A stretch of 64,000 nt of DNA from Ligula intestinalis (lineage: Eukaryota; Platyhelminthes; Cestoda; Diphyllobothriidea; Diphyllobothriidae). Both the position numbers and the translations under genes were made by a program. The stretch is from the NCBI GenBank assembly GCA_036362985.1, contig JAYGXS010000002.1:10575598-10639597 (forward strand). Direction: 5' to 3'. Each line of letters starts with the position of its first letter. Position 1 is the first letter of the stretch. Of the stretch, positions 23,101-31,149 are shown in pieces. The notes beneath the pieces were generated by a model that did no database searches, was not told where the DNA came from, and saw nothing but the letters and a program-made list of their open reading frames with translations.

Positions 23101-24841
23101 TCAGAGACGACACGACGGCACCCGGGGCTACACAACGTCAAACAGGACGTTATAAAAAAAGACCACAATAGAGTGGTTCCATGGCTCTCGGGATCGCTAT
23201 GGAAGTCTCTGAGTTAAAAGAAGGGGGGTCACCGAGGACAGCGCTGGAAGCGCTCTTATAATGTCCAACGACACAGTAAGTGCCATCGTTTACACTGGCC
23301 TCATTAGTTGACTCTTGCCGACAATGTGACTATAGTCACACTTTCGCAATTTCTTAGTTTTAAAGATATAAACAAACTAATAACTCTCCCTTTTTTATCG
23401 TAGGAGCCAGCTTTCCTGCCGTCCAAAAGTAACACCTACTCCTGAAACCGAACTGATGTAGACTGATAAGCGTTAATATTTGTACAAATGCTCTAATATT
23501 TTTTACTCTCTTATATGAAACAATTTCTATTTCATGGGGACTTGTCTTTTACTCAAAAGGGTCAATTGGTAGCGTTGGGAGGCCGGAGGGGGGTTAAAGG
23601 GGGGGGACATTTACGGCAACGGTAGGGGGGCATTGAAGAGGGTGGAAAGGGGCTAAAATGAGCAAACTGAGGATTCGTGCGGCCAAGTATTTTTAGGCGA
23701 CGGGGGTATAGAACCGTTCTGCCCGGTTTTCCCCGCCCCTCGACGGGGGAAAACAGGGATTGTGCTAGCAGGGATAATATGTTTATTCAAAGTAATCACA
23801 ACTCCCTTCGATATGCTTGATAGCATTTTACTAGCAGTCTAGAAATGTGGGTTTGTGTGCAGCTTCTGACTTTTGGCAAATGGAGTATAGCCTGCATCCA
23901 TTACGCCAAAGGACTGCTGAGCGGCTTGTGCCTGCAGGAACTACTACTAGCAAGAGCAAGCAAACCATTGGACTGGCCACAAAAAAACTAGAGTTATCAA
24001 TTTTTTAAATAGGGAAACAGTTTGTTCGTCAATATTTAAAAATAGGATTAGGCATAAAAGTAGGTCAGCTTGGGGGGATATTAATAAACTGTCCATATAT
24101 TAGTGGGTCATAATAGTTGCCTGATATTCATTTTTTTACTGTAAGAAATACTTGAATAAAAATTGCAAATTTATCAAGCTTCACCTAGTGGAATAATTAA
24201 TTTAGGCATCCTGTCAAAGACGGCAGCGGACTAATTGAAAGCTTAATGATGCCAAATGATGTATTATATAGTTGACTGAATGGCTAATGAGCCCTAGGCA
24301 AAAATCGTTTTTACATATGTTATAGTAAACCGAAAGAAGGTTTTGTGTTACCTGAGAACGACATTTTTACCTTCATTTATGCTTTGACTGGGCATGGGAG
24401 GTGGGGGTAATGGACGACCTTTTTCCTTTGCCGCAGTGTATTGTTTTGCAGCTCGTATATTCCTTATGAATTCTTCATGTTTCGTTCTCCAACTGTTTTT
24501 CTTATTCTCAGCTTTGATAATTTTCTCATCTTTTACTTCATTCGGGACGATGTGGCCAGGACGAATAGTTTGCGAAAGAGGAATTCCGGTGCCAGTGGCT
24601 CGTTGCCTACCACTGTCAAATATTTTTGTTTTTCTTTTGGAAACTTTTTGACATATTTTTGCATGTTTTGCCTATTAAAATATAAATAATCGGAAGATGG
24701 AAAGTCGAGCGTACCAAAACGTCGGGTCGAAATTTTCTGGAACAAAAGTTGCATTGCTGAAGAACCAGACACTCTTGGGGTACAAATTCTGGGACAAATT
24801 ACTATGTTTTTACTGTTCGTCCACGTACCTTCAACTTCCAT
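4971..24841 (-). CDS. ZC2HC1 (FAM164) family zinc-finger protein, six exons, 3' incomplete
   Basis: Host gene read by eye as join of 24841-24829, 24788-24715, 24671-24371, 16495-16374, 12303-12231 and 5102-4971. All junctions are GT-AG and the phases agree (1, 0, 1, 0, 1), giving 238 codons so far; vertebrate ZC2HC1A is about 325 residues. Finger 1: C17, C20, H32, C36 (CNFCSRKF...KHAKIC). Then KTKIFDSGRQRATGTGI and NSWRTKHEEFIRNIRAAK, both hallmarks of the family, a poly-Pro stretch, and finger 2: C134, C137, H149, C153 (QCEYCQRRFNEKAAERHIAF). Both fingers are CX2CX11HX3C. Finger 1 is split by a 43-nt intron. The tail is rich in Ser, Pro and Arg. The first two introns are 40 and 43 nt, the next about 7.9, 4.1 and 7.1 kb. 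The cellular role of the family is poorly known. The C-terminal zinc ribbon and the stop were not found. Confidence 0.85.
5600..5965. repeat. Single-arm copy of the 11.1-12.0 kb foldback element
   Basis: Aligns in the same orientation with the right arm of the foldback element at 11128-12043 over about 300 bp, for example AAAATATATTTGAATT and TTTTTACAGTACA. Substitutions are frequent, so it is older than or diverged from that copy. No coding capacity. Confidence 0.7.
5966..6500. other. Intron sequence with no recognised element
   Basis: Lies in the 7.1-kb intron between exons 5 and 6 of the ZC2HC1-like gene. I see no gene or clear repeat. Confidence 0.4.
6522..6880 (+). repeat. Direct repeat pair with tRNA T-arm-like sequence (possible SINE)
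   Basis: The stretch from CCGCCGAATGC through TTAACCAAATCTGCC occurs twice, at about 6527-6590 and 6803-6866. Directly before the second copy is GGCGGGTTCGAATCCCGCC, a perfect T-stem and loop with a pol III B box. No complete cloverleaf is visible, so this is a tRNA-derived repeat or a decayed tRNA rather than a tRNA gene. Confidence 0.5.
8034..8107 (+). repeat. Two-copy tandem repeat of about 37 bp
   Basis: The unit CCTATATTGGCGGAATTTAA followed by an A/G-rich run is repeated with a few changes (TTATATTGATGGAATTTAAC). Lies in an AT-rich intron. Confidence 0.6.
8940..9255 (+). mobile_element. 3' end of a non-LTR element with a (TTGAC)n tail
   Basis: Matches, in opposite orientation, the sequence at 29536-29880 (shared landmarks: CCCACGAGC, GTTTTTTCACTG, GCTGGCTCGTG, TTTGCCTATATTTCC). 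It ends with TTAATAAATT and then repeated TTGAC. A short tandem tail instead of poly(A) is typical of CR1-like and RTE-like LINEs. The coding part is absent or unrecognisable. The Ser-rich open frame 8708-8986 overlaps its start and I do not recognise it. Confidence 0.6.
9260..11127. other. Intron sequence with no recognised gene
   Basis: AT-rich, inside the intron between exons 5 and 6. Short open frames are present but show no domain, splice context or repeat match that I can support. Confidence 0.4.
11128..12043. mobile_element. Foldback/MITE-like element with arms of about 300 bp
   Basis: Positions adding to 23171 are complementary from TACAGTATGCGCCAG at 11128 to CTGGCGCGTACTGTA at 12043. 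The arms run about 300 bp inward and leave an AT-rich centre near 11430-11740. Many substitutions and small indels separate the arms, so the insertion is old. No ORF, therefore non-autonomous. A single arm is found at 5600-5965. Located between exons 5 and 6. Confidence 0.8.
12231..12303 (-). CDS. ZC2HC1 exon 5 (Pro/Lys-rich)
   Basis: 73 bp after a T-rich acceptor (CATTTTTTAG) and before donor CAG/GTTTGA. Reads PATVKPKASEPRYAPPKPPA and QATS in the only frame whose phases fit both neighbours. The YAPPKPP motif resembles the YKPPALKK region after finger 2 in vertebrates. Supported by phase and composition, less by similarity. Confidence 0.65.
12304..14555. other. Intron between exons 4 and 5, left part
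   Basis: No gene assigned. A Gln-rich minus-strand open segment (13931-14124) has splice-like borders but does not fit the phase of the flanking exons. A tRNA-like fragment may be present near 13090-13180, too weak to call. Confidence 0.4.
14560..14695 (+). repeat. GC-rich stem element, copy 1
   Basis: Contains a stem GTTTACCCC...GGGGTAAAC followed at once by GGGGATTGTGCTGGCTGGG. The same end sequence, with a stem of different but still complementary bases, occurs at 23575-23785, and the end alone is inverted at 20203-20275. No coding capacity. Confidence 0.65.
14776..14835 (+). repeat. Fragment related to the 43.5-kb inverted-repeat element
   Basis: ATGGATCCGAAAAAGCAAAG followed by AGACCGGAATGGCCATTTCTGG closely resembles one arm of the element at 43457-43872. 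Only part of one arm is present. Confidence 0.55.
15000..16370. other. Intron between exons 4 and 5, right part
   Basis: AT-rich and without a feature I can support on either strand. Confidence 0.4.
16374..16495 (-). CDS. ZC2HC1 exon 4 (finger 2)
   Basis: 122 bp between acceptor TTACTTTTAG and donor ACG/GTAGGT. Codes for LVQCEYCQRRFNEKAAERHI and AFCREQQAKARIVAGKPRKT, a near match to the second C2HC finger of vertebrate ZC2HC1A. An open frame runs on into the intron to 16137, but similarity stops at the donor. Confidence 0.9.
16496..19300. other. Intron between exons 3 and 4, left part
   Basis: AT-rich. Only short chance frames are seen. A small inverted repeat (CTAGTGTAG with CTACACTAG) occurs near 16905-16948. 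Confidence 0.4.
19310..19400 (+). repeat. Degenerate tRNA-like (SINE head-like) sequence
   Basis: A tRNA A-box-like CAGGGTAGAGTG is followed about 50 bp later by GTGGGTTCGAATCCC, a B box. The stems are imperfect (TGGGTTCGAATCCCTTCA), so a functional tRNA is unlikely. Possible tRNA-derived SINE relic. Confidence 0.45.
19621..19660 (-). other. Hammerhead-like motif (minus strand)
   Basis: On the minus strand: TATGACTAA, then GGATTCC-CGAC-GGAATCC (a perfect 7-bp stem), then GAAACGTC. The order resembles the hammerhead core CUGANGA, stem II, GAAA, GUC, but the first box is one or two changes off and stem III is almost absent. Similar motifs lie 3' of three Penelope-like copies in this window (26411, 52648, 63815). 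Confidence 0.4.
19674..19699. repeat. Perfect 26-bp palindrome
   Basis: GTCTGAGACATGC is followed directly by its exact reverse complement with no spacer. It lies 13 bp from the hammerhead-like motif. It may be part of the same element or a protein-binding palindrome. Confidence 0.8.
20203..20275 (-). repeat. GC-rich stem element, copy 2 (inverted, short)
   Basis: ATCCCTGCTAGCACAATCCCC is the reverse complement of the end seen at 23755-23778. Further inside, GACGGGGGAATACGGGG recalls half of the GC-rich stem. Confidence 0.6.
20885..22308 (+). pseudogene. tnp2-like DNA transposase relic, internally deleted
   Basis: Related, by recalled family motifs, to the animal tnp2-like (Transposase_21, CACTA-type) transposases. 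Piece 1 runs to 21596: after an in-frame TGA (21024) come LQLHIDGMRLFRASRRCVWP, SRPFVIVVFAGWSKPDPIDR, RQIVCDSQDRAYVKQVTAHN and GTFGCDKYT, where the usual DKC has lost its Cys, then stops. Piece 2 (about 21750-21830) reads FWKAFEYRQFLLYIGPAVLP. Piece 3 (21854-22309) has HIPDDVSHFGLLDNFSAFPF and YLGRFREKI. Most of the middle, including the conserved MHL region, is missing. It sits inside ZC2HC1 intron 3 in opposite orientation. Inactive. Terminal repeats not identified. Confidence 0.75.
22330..22488 (+). pseudogene. First part of the element's second protein (DUF4806-type)
   Basis: Directly after the transposase: GVFGPYETLQEARRRARLAE, then DTSDLSSSEPTHMGKGYRKK, followed by a donor-like GTAAGT. 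The pattern (short tyrosine-led repeat, AEDTSDL, basic end) is what I recall at the N-terminal side of the DUF4806-type protein that accompanies tnp2-like transposases in animals. Assignment by recall, not by search. Confidence 0.5.
22660..22830 (+). pseudogene. DUF4806-like domain fragment of the same transposon
   Basis: After acceptor-like GACATGTAG the frame reads INVLVTVGGRSPKKLIRNIL and SQLLGPPLCTTFTWR, then a one-base slip leads into ADASSTAFPPALRAAKVCY. A GG-hydroxyl-K-x3-R-x-(I/L)L-x2-L block followed by an aromatic-W-(K/R)-G and a short loop matches the end of DUF4806 as I know it. It supports a two-gene transposon spanning 20.9-22.9 kb. Confidence 0.5.
23575..23785 (+). repeat. GC-rich stem element, copy 3 (longest)
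   Basis: G-rich tract (23578-23660), then stem GTTTTCCCC...GGGGGAAAAC and the shared end CAGGGATTGTGCTAGCAGGG. Compared with copy 1 the stem changes from TTTACCCC/GGGGTAAA to TTTTCCCC/GGGGAAAA, so base pairing is kept. Confidence 0.65.
24371..24671 (-). CDS. ZC2HC1 exon 3 (finger 1 end, conserved linker)
   Basis: 301 bp. Starts AKHAKICQKVSKRKTKIF, completing finger 1, and continues through the conserved linker and RTKHEEFIRNIRAAK to the poly-Pro PLPPPPMPS. The donor AAG/GTAAAA leaves one base, which joins with AC of exon 4 to make Asp, in line with the Pro-Asp-Tyr before finger 2 in vertebrates. Confidence 0.85.
24715..24788 (-). CDS. ZC2HC1 exon 2 (first half of finger 1)
   Basis: Codes for FVPQECLVLQQCNFCSRKF and RPDVL, carrying the CX2C pair of finger 1. 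A donor (GTACGC) at 24714 and an acceptor at 24673-24672 bound a 43-nt intron in phase 0. An alternative acceptor just before QCNFC (24757) would shorten the exon to 42 bp and lose the link to exon 1. Confidence 0.8.
24829..24841 (-). CDS. ZC2HC1 exon 1 (start codon)
   Basis: ATG at 24841-24839 codes for MEVE plus one base, then a strong donor (GTACGT) follows. The 40-nt intron 24828-24789 ends in CCCAG. The phase joins G to AA to give Glu. This is the only start near the first finger that stays in frame. Confidence 0.7.
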
Positions 24842-25225
24842 GTTAAGGGAGAATAATTCAGTGGGTTGGTTGTAAGCCCTCAATTTATAAAAATAAACTT
24901 TATTGAAAGTTAAAAACTCAACTATAATACGGTTTGGGTTTTGTAGTAAGCTAATCTTTAGGACCCATTAATGGTAAGCAAAAAAGACGGCACAGAAAAA
25001 CTCAAATTAACGCCTTTGAAACCACGCCTGTCTAACCAATCAGTGGAACGCATTGTAAATGCTGTCGCCTTAACGGCGAGGTTCAAGTTACTAACGTACA
25101 TTGTGATTTCAAGTTTAGTTTCTCAGTCGACTCATGTCAAGGAAGGTAATATAATTACAGAATGCAAAAGACGCATGCACATGCCAGCATTCTCCAAAGC
25201 TCTTCGGTCATTTTCTTAGCATAAT
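24842..25225. other. 5' side of the ZC2HC1-like gene
   Basis: Region upstream of the host-gene start codon; the promoter must lie here or beyond. No TATA-like box or spliced-leader acceptor stands out close to the ATG. An 82-residue plus-strand open frame (24971-25219) shows no family that I recognise. Confidence 0.35.
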
Positions 25226-25229
25226 CCAA

Positions 25230-26099
25230 ACGAAGATCCAGGCGTTTCATTTACGCAAGAAGACATCCAGTTAACCGTGGAACAGGAAGTTAGTGATCAA
25301 TTAACCTTCCTTTACGTGCAAGTAATGAAGCTGGAAGAGTGAAGATACGGACAACGGTCAACCGCAAGGCAATAAATACTATGCGCATCCGCTATTTCAG
25401 AAGCAACCACCAAGTTTGTCATAAATGCAGTTGTGGTAGAACCCTCTTCCAACGCGTTCAGACACACTGCAGCGACGAAAGTGAGAAAAAGGAGAAGATT
25501 AAGTACCTGCATGCCCTATTGTAGGCAACGGTTATTTTATGTTTTTTGTACGCAAGTGTCTTAAGAGACCCCGCCTTGAGCGGTCAAAAGGAGAGGACCC
25601 CAATTTCTGGCTCGCAATCCCTTATGTGAAGAATTTATCAGGGGCAGCTGCTAGAATCCTGAGACCATTCGGGATCGGCGTGGCTCATAGGCCGGAGTCA
25701 ACCATCAGACAGCAAATAATGCAGCCCAGAGACCCGCCACCGTTGACAGAACGATCGGGTGTGGTCTACAGTATACCATGCCCAGCCTGTGATGCAAGGT
25801 ATGTTAGTGAGACGTGTAGACTCCTGGGCACAAGGTTGCACGTGCATCAATAGGCAATTGACAGCAAGGATAAGCTGCATATGGTCATTAACCACGCACA
25901 GCAGAAGAACTACGTCTTCACTTTTGACAGAGCAAGGGTCCTGGCCCTTGCCAATGACAAAATGGCTAGATTGTTGCTGGACAGTTGGTCTTCGACTGAC
26001 ACACTCAACAGAGCCATAGACCTCCATTCCGCCTACCAGGCGTTGTGCAGAAGGCTCAAATTGATTCGAACAAGGCCAACAGGAAACAAAATAAATTAG
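25230..26099 (+). pseudogene. Penelope-like element, family C: RT tail, linker and GIY-YIG
   Basis: A decayed C-terminal half. From about 25230: QEVSDQLTFLYVQV (end of RT), then NRKAINTMRIRYFRSNH (linker), a frame change, YVKNLSGAAARILRPFGIGV, and the nuclease start SGVVYSIPCPACDARYVSET-CRLLGTRL. One TAG (25851-25853) interrupts an otherwise continuous frame that goes on with FTFDRARVLALANDKMARLL and LDSWSSTDTLNRAIDLHSAY to 26099. The YVG of the YIG box has become YVS. The catalytic RT motifs are absent, so it is a 5'-truncated, dead copy. A hammerhead-like motif follows at 26411. Confidence 0.75.
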
Positions 26100-26410
26100 A
26101 GTGTGGAACTAAACCAGCTTCGGATGTAAGAAGGGGAGAAGCCAGCCAGGAAACACATCACCGCGCCCATGACTTTGAGATCAACTCAGGCGGGCAGGAA
26201 CATTCGTCAGTTGACGATGAGCACGTCAGCCTGTATGCTGATTTGCGTTGGGCGAAAAGCGTGCAGAGATCACATGAGCTGACCAGCAATCAATATCACG
26301 GTCAATATCGATCCGGCAGGTCAAGGTTCCTGCGTCCAGCACAAATATAATAACAGGCATGCGGCAAGGCTCCAACAGTCCCGGCGAACAGGAACAACCG
26401 CCCAGTTAAA

Positions 26411-26447
26411 CTGACGATGGAACCGAGGGAGTGTCTGAAACGTCAGT
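26411..26447 (+). other. Hammerhead-like motif 3' of Penelope family C
   Basis: CTGACGA (26411-26417), a short variable stem region, then GAAACGTC (26437-26444). Order and spacing resemble a minimal hammerhead. It lies about 310 bp after the element's stop, where such ribozymes have been described in Penelope-like elements. CTGACG and CGTCAG could also simply pair with each other. Confidence 0.4.
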
Positions 26448-26936
26448 CTCAAAATAAAACGGTCCATGCCCTCGTACCTTATTCTTCCTTTTCTTTGGGG
26501 TATGGTGAAAACGATAGGATCCTTATTGGTGAGGCAGCCAGCTGATGTAGAAACGAGCGTTACCGGTGAGGCGAATAGCATAAAAAATGCGTCTAAGTTA
26601 CAAAACTTCAAAATTAAAAACAGCAGAACTTCAACAGCAACACTGCGCCACCACGGCACAATGAATTTGGTGACTTAAATTTATCGAATGGAATAAGAAC
26701 CAAGCAAAATGCGCACGATTTCAAGACTAGCATCTTTTAAAAACTCCTCCCGCCAAACGGACTTAAAGTCTCATACGTTTAATGGATAAACTAACGAAGA
26801 TGAGGCCTGCATATCATGCTGTACCTTTCTTCGCAAATTCCGAAACTAGAGAAAGAGATGAATAGTCCGAAATTGGAAATGAAACAGACAAGGGCAATGG
26901 TCCAAAATGCCCTCCAGATCCCAAAAACAGGTGAAA

Positions 26937-27051
26937 TAGAAGAAGAAGAAGAAGAAGAAGAAGAAGAAGAAGAAGAAGAAACAGAAGAAGAAGAAGAAGA
27001 AGAAGAAGAAGAAGAAGAAAAAGATGAAGAAGAAGAAGAAACAGAAGAAGA
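26937..27051 (+). repeat. (GAA)n microsatellite
   Basis: About 115 bp of nearly pure GAA/AAG triplets with a few CAG/GAT interruptions, which reads as a long Glu run in one frame. It lies at the 5' edge of the LINE that follows. The frame upstream (IPKLEKEMNSPKLEMKQ) is charged and helical but not recognised. Confidence 0.9.
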
Positions 27052-27059
27052 GCTGTAAG

Positions 27060-29140
27060 CAGTCCAAAGGTGACCCTTATGCCGGGGGGCAGGTGCCAGA
27101 GGAAAATTACACCCTTGACCACAAAAAAGCATCACAAGGGAACCTTAAGAAGAATAGAAGACTATGGAAACAACCCAAGCACTTCTCTCAATTAAAGAAA
27201 CAGCGAATTCTATGCTGACAGCTCCTACGGAACGAATGCTTAGCCTGTGAGACAGAAATAGTCAAGAGAATAGCTTACAACCCAAAAAAAAATATTTTTT
27301 TACGTTAATAATGCAAAATGTGATCGAGACCCCATTCCTTGTCTGAAAGAAAACCAGGGAAAAAGTTAAGCAATAACTGAAATAAGGCGAACCTCTTGTC
27401 TAACATCCTGATGCCTATGTTTACCGAGGAGCCACCTTTTAACGAGGATGGCAGCGATATTATGTTCCGGTGGCTGATACAATTAGCACGGTATCGTTCG
27501 CAGCAGACAGTAATAAAGGCCCTGAGACGATTACAGCCCACTAAATTGCCTGGTTCAGATGGCTCATCAGCGAAACTTCTGAATGAGCTCGCAGAATAAC
27601 TGACCTTCCCTTATTCCAAGATCTTCGAAAGTTCGATGGAAAAGGCGGCTCTGCCTACTGACTGGAAGCTAGTCAACATAACCCCTATTTATAAAGGAGG
27701 AGTGTCGTCTGATAGGTTTGTACCAGTTAGCTAGACAGGCGTTTTTTGCAAATTAATGGAGAAAGTTATCAAAGTGGAGTTAAGGAGACACATTTAGGAA
27801 AAACATTTTGCTTAGCGCAGCATGACATAGATTCCTAAGTGATAGATCTTGCTTCATTAACCTGCTAACATCCATGGAAAACTAGACAAATTCTTTTTAA
27901 ATAGGTTTGTTGGTCGATGCGATCTACAGTGACTTCAGCGAGGCATTCAGCAAGGTTCCACACAGATGACTAATATCAAAACTGCATCATATGGGTGTGA
28001 CCGGAATTCCACTCAAATGGTTAGCTGACTTTTTAACAGGCAGGCGTCTACGTGTTTGCATTAGTTACACCGAAACATATTGGAAAACTTTCTCCGATGG
28101 AGTTCTGCAGGGGAGTGTTCTGCATCCCATTCAGATTTTGGTATATGTGAATGGCTGCCTTCATTGCCTCACCTGTGAGAAAGTCATGTTTGCAAACTAT
28201 CTAAAGATTTGGAAATCGGTCGAAATCTCGTAGAATGGACAGACCTTACAAAATTACTTGGATCGCTTGCAAAATTGGTGTGACAAGTGGCTACCACAGC
28301 TCAACTTCAACAAATGCCAAGTAATCCGCCTACGATCTAGTCGCAGAAAGGTGATACCATTTTAGTATGACAACTTGATCGGAGGTCATAAACTCGGGCA
28401 AGTGAACGAACTAAAACATTTATGTACATGTATGATGCCCAACCTCAAACCGTCAACTCACTGTACTAAAACCGCAAAGAAGGCTATGAGCGTTCTAGGA
28501 ACGATCAGAAGATCATTCCTCTTTTTTGATGCAGAGCTTTTTGGGCATGTCTTCGGAACATTTGTTTGATGTAAGAATCTTACGTCTAGGCGTGATGCTT
28601 TTACATATAGAAAGATTTTGCAGTGCTGGAGATAGTCCAAAGAAAGGCGACCACATTAGTCAGCAGCTGAGGAGGTCTAGCATATGAAGGTCGGCTAGAT
28701 AGGCTCAAGCTTGTTTCTCTCTATTTTAGGCAATGCAGATGAGATATAATCATGGCGTTCAAACTCGTCAGGGGAGTAGACTGTGCACTTCAGATGGCTC
28801 ATTTCTCTTAATCCGCACAAACGACACATCTCCGAGGTCATCCGTACAAATTGAAGAAACACCATGCCAAACTAGCAATGCGGGCCAACTTCTTCTCCCA
28901 CTGGGTCATTGAAAGCTAGAATAAACTTCCTTCTTCAGTTGTTCTTGCTGAAAGCGTTGACGAATTTAAAAGAAGACTCGATCTTACTTAACTTACTGGT
29001 CATACATTTGGTCGACAACAACGATTTATATAATGTACATATATGGCTTTGAAACACATGTATGATTTGACAGCATTTTTCTGTAAACAGGGTTTTCAAG
29101 GGCTCCGCCTGTCTTTCTATATATACTGAATACTGAATTA
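27060..29140 (+). pseudogene. CR1/Jockey-like LINE remnant: post-EN region, RT and 3' end
   Basis: Non-LTR retroelement RT with many stops. Order: LLRNECLACETEIVKRIAYN (linker before RT), FTEEPPFN, LQPTKLPGSDGSSAKLL, PTDWKLVNITPIYKG, then after stops MGVTGIPLKWLADFLTGRRL, LQGSVLHP and VMFANYLKIW, where the catalytic FADD has become FANY. Thumb and tail follow (LGTIRRSFLFFDAELF, FGTFV). The 3' end near 29100-29140 has a TACTGAATACTGAATT tail. Frame is plus but shifted and stopped at 27597, 27733, 27796 and later. No endonuclease domain is left: truncated at the 5' end beside the GAA repeat. Inactive. Confidence 0.8.
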
Positions 29141-29164
29141 TAAAATTAGCGAAAGCCTTCATAA

Positions 29165-29535
29165 GCCGATGCCTACGTGCTCGCTCTCGGAGGACCCAAC
29201 TAGAACCAACCCATACGACATGCATGCACTGCCATACATCAAGGATTATCGGAAGCGAACGAACGCATTGCTGCGGGACTAGGCGTCGGAATTGCAAACC
29301 GTCCCAAGGCTACCTTGTGCAGCTGTATAATGCAAATCAAGGACCGTTTAAATCCCAGTGCGCAGTTGGGCGTCGTGTATCGCATACCATGTCTAAATTG
29401 TCCCCGAAATTAAACAGGACAGACAGGACGTATGCTTGCTTCGCGCATACACGAATATAAGCTTGTGGTACAACGGGTGACGCATCATTGCAAGTGGCCG
29501 CCCATGCCCACCAGACAGGTCACAAGTTTAATTTC
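29165..29535 (+). pseudogene. Penelope-like element, family B: nuclease-region fragment
   Basis: Closely related to the copy at 51610-52560: both carry ERIAAGLGVGIA-like sequence (here 29250-29300), KATLCSC, then GVVYRIPCLN-like sequence and the finger-to-YIG stretch with AHTRI. Frame shifts occur within a few codons. The copy stops abruptly at 29535, where a LINE 3' tail begins in opposite orientation, so the LINE end appears to have cut into it. Confidence 0.65.
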
Positions 29536-29880
29536 GTCAAGTCAAGTCAAATCAATTTATTAATGGAAATATAGGCAAGCACCTTTGAACTCCATATCGG
29601 TACACAGTAGTTAAGAAATACATCGACAATGCCGAACATTTCAAAGAAGGTCTTTTACGTTATTTTTGGTGGCTTCTCACTTTTTCCAAGTAATATAATC
29701 AGATGGAATGATATCAGTTAGCACGAGCCAGCAGGTGGAACTGAACAAAAAGAGAAGACAGTGAAAAAACTCCTAAGGTAGGGCTCAGAATTTCACAAGA
29801 TGTAGCTTATGGTTTTTTTAGGAGAAAAACTGTTGCTCGTGGGAGAAAGTATTTGAAAAATATGCCAGGATGCACCTTTA
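29536..29880 (-). mobile_element. 3' end of non-LTR element with (GTCAA)n tail, minus strand
   Basis: Opposite-oriented partner of 8940-9255. The tandem tail GTCAAGTCAAGTCAAATCAA marks the 3' end at 29536, directly against the broken Penelope copy. The inner end meets another LINE 3' end at 29881. Confidence 0.65.
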
Positions 29881-30888
29881 ATAATAATAATAATTTGTAT
29901 ATTTAAGGCCCAAGGGGCCCTGTCGTTACAAACTTAGTGCTATCGTGAAAATAAAAATAATAATGATAAGCAGTGAACTCTTATAAATAATTGTCATCGG
30001 CAGTAAAAAAAACTCCTAGATCGGTGGATGAGTTCAGCGGGCCACCGAGTTCAAAAAAAGTTTAGGAGAAAAAACTGCCTTAATAGGTAAAAGGGTTTGA
30101 TGTGGTTAGTTTGGGACCTGATGTTGAGGGTTCGGGACGTTTATGGTCATGGGAAAAAATAATATATCGTTGAGTTAGGAAGGGGTCATCCGGAAGGCAG
30201 GAGAAGGCAGTAGAAGTCAAGGCAACATCATCGAGTTGCGACCCACCAGATTCCAGAGCCAATCGCGAAGACCACAGCGAAGGTTGCAAAAACGGAGAAG
30301 AATTCGCAGCCCTTGGAAGTGATGCTTGACTCTGCAGAGGGAGATGCTAACATATTTAGAAACCATTTTAGTATCCTGGGAAGAGCTTCAAATGCCAGGA
30401 GGACCCTTTTCAAAATCTACAACTTGCGTGTTTGGAAAGGAAACAGACAGTAACGACTTTATTTCCTCTAAATTTAAATGCTTTTATAATTTGCCTTTAA
30501 AAATCGACAGTGTAGAAGACAGTATAATATCGAGAGGAAGCTTGTTCCAAATAAAAGCATATTTGGAGGTTAAAAAGCGAGAACGGTTAGATGTGGAGCT
30601 ACGGGGTGGTAAAATTATCATGGAAGAGTTACGAGTGGCGTAAGGTCGGTCAACTGGAAGGAGAGCGTTAATTTGTGGGAGATTAGGACTATTGTTAACG
30701 CGAAACAGAAAGCATAGACCAGCTTCGAGTCTTCTTATCCAAAGAAATTTCATGTTTGCTAATTGACATCTATCTGTATAACACATACCAGTTGGCGGCA
30801 GGTTAGGGGGTCCGCCACGACGTATAGCCTGATCGAAAGTACCATTCGGGGACGAGGACAAGACTGCAGAGTCACGAGAAGATCCCAA
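29881..30888 (-). pseudogene. LINE 3' part, minus strand: RT C-terminus and UTR
   Basis: Minus-strand open frame 30888-30484 (134 residues) has the C-terminal pattern of CR1/Jockey-type RTs: LANMKFLWIRRLEAGLCFLF, RPYATRNSSMIILPPRSSTS, then FIWNKLPLDI and FKGKL. A UTR follows down to an (ATT)n tail at 29881-29896. The UTR landmark AAGGCCCAAGGGGCCC...AACTTAGTGCT returns at 62785-62930. No RT catalytic core. Confidence 0.65.
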
Positions 30889-31149
30889 AAAATTGGAGGT
30901 GCGACCACGATTCGCCTTTGTCGATTTCCAGGGCCGTAATCAATGCCACGAAAACAGGAGAAGCCGCCACGATCGCAACTATCCTTTAATGGTCGTCGTA
31001 AGCCAGCTTTATGAACAGGGATAAATTTAGTGGAAAGAACAATTTCATAATTAAATTTATCTCAAACGAAGCAAGTAATATTATACGAAATCATATATTT
31101 CCTTCGTCTGAAGAAGGCTTTCTGCGGTTAACTGGTGTTAGAGTGATCA

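Noticed and set aside
26816..27058. Glu-rich protein
   Set aside because: The Glu run is a translation of the GAA microsatellite.
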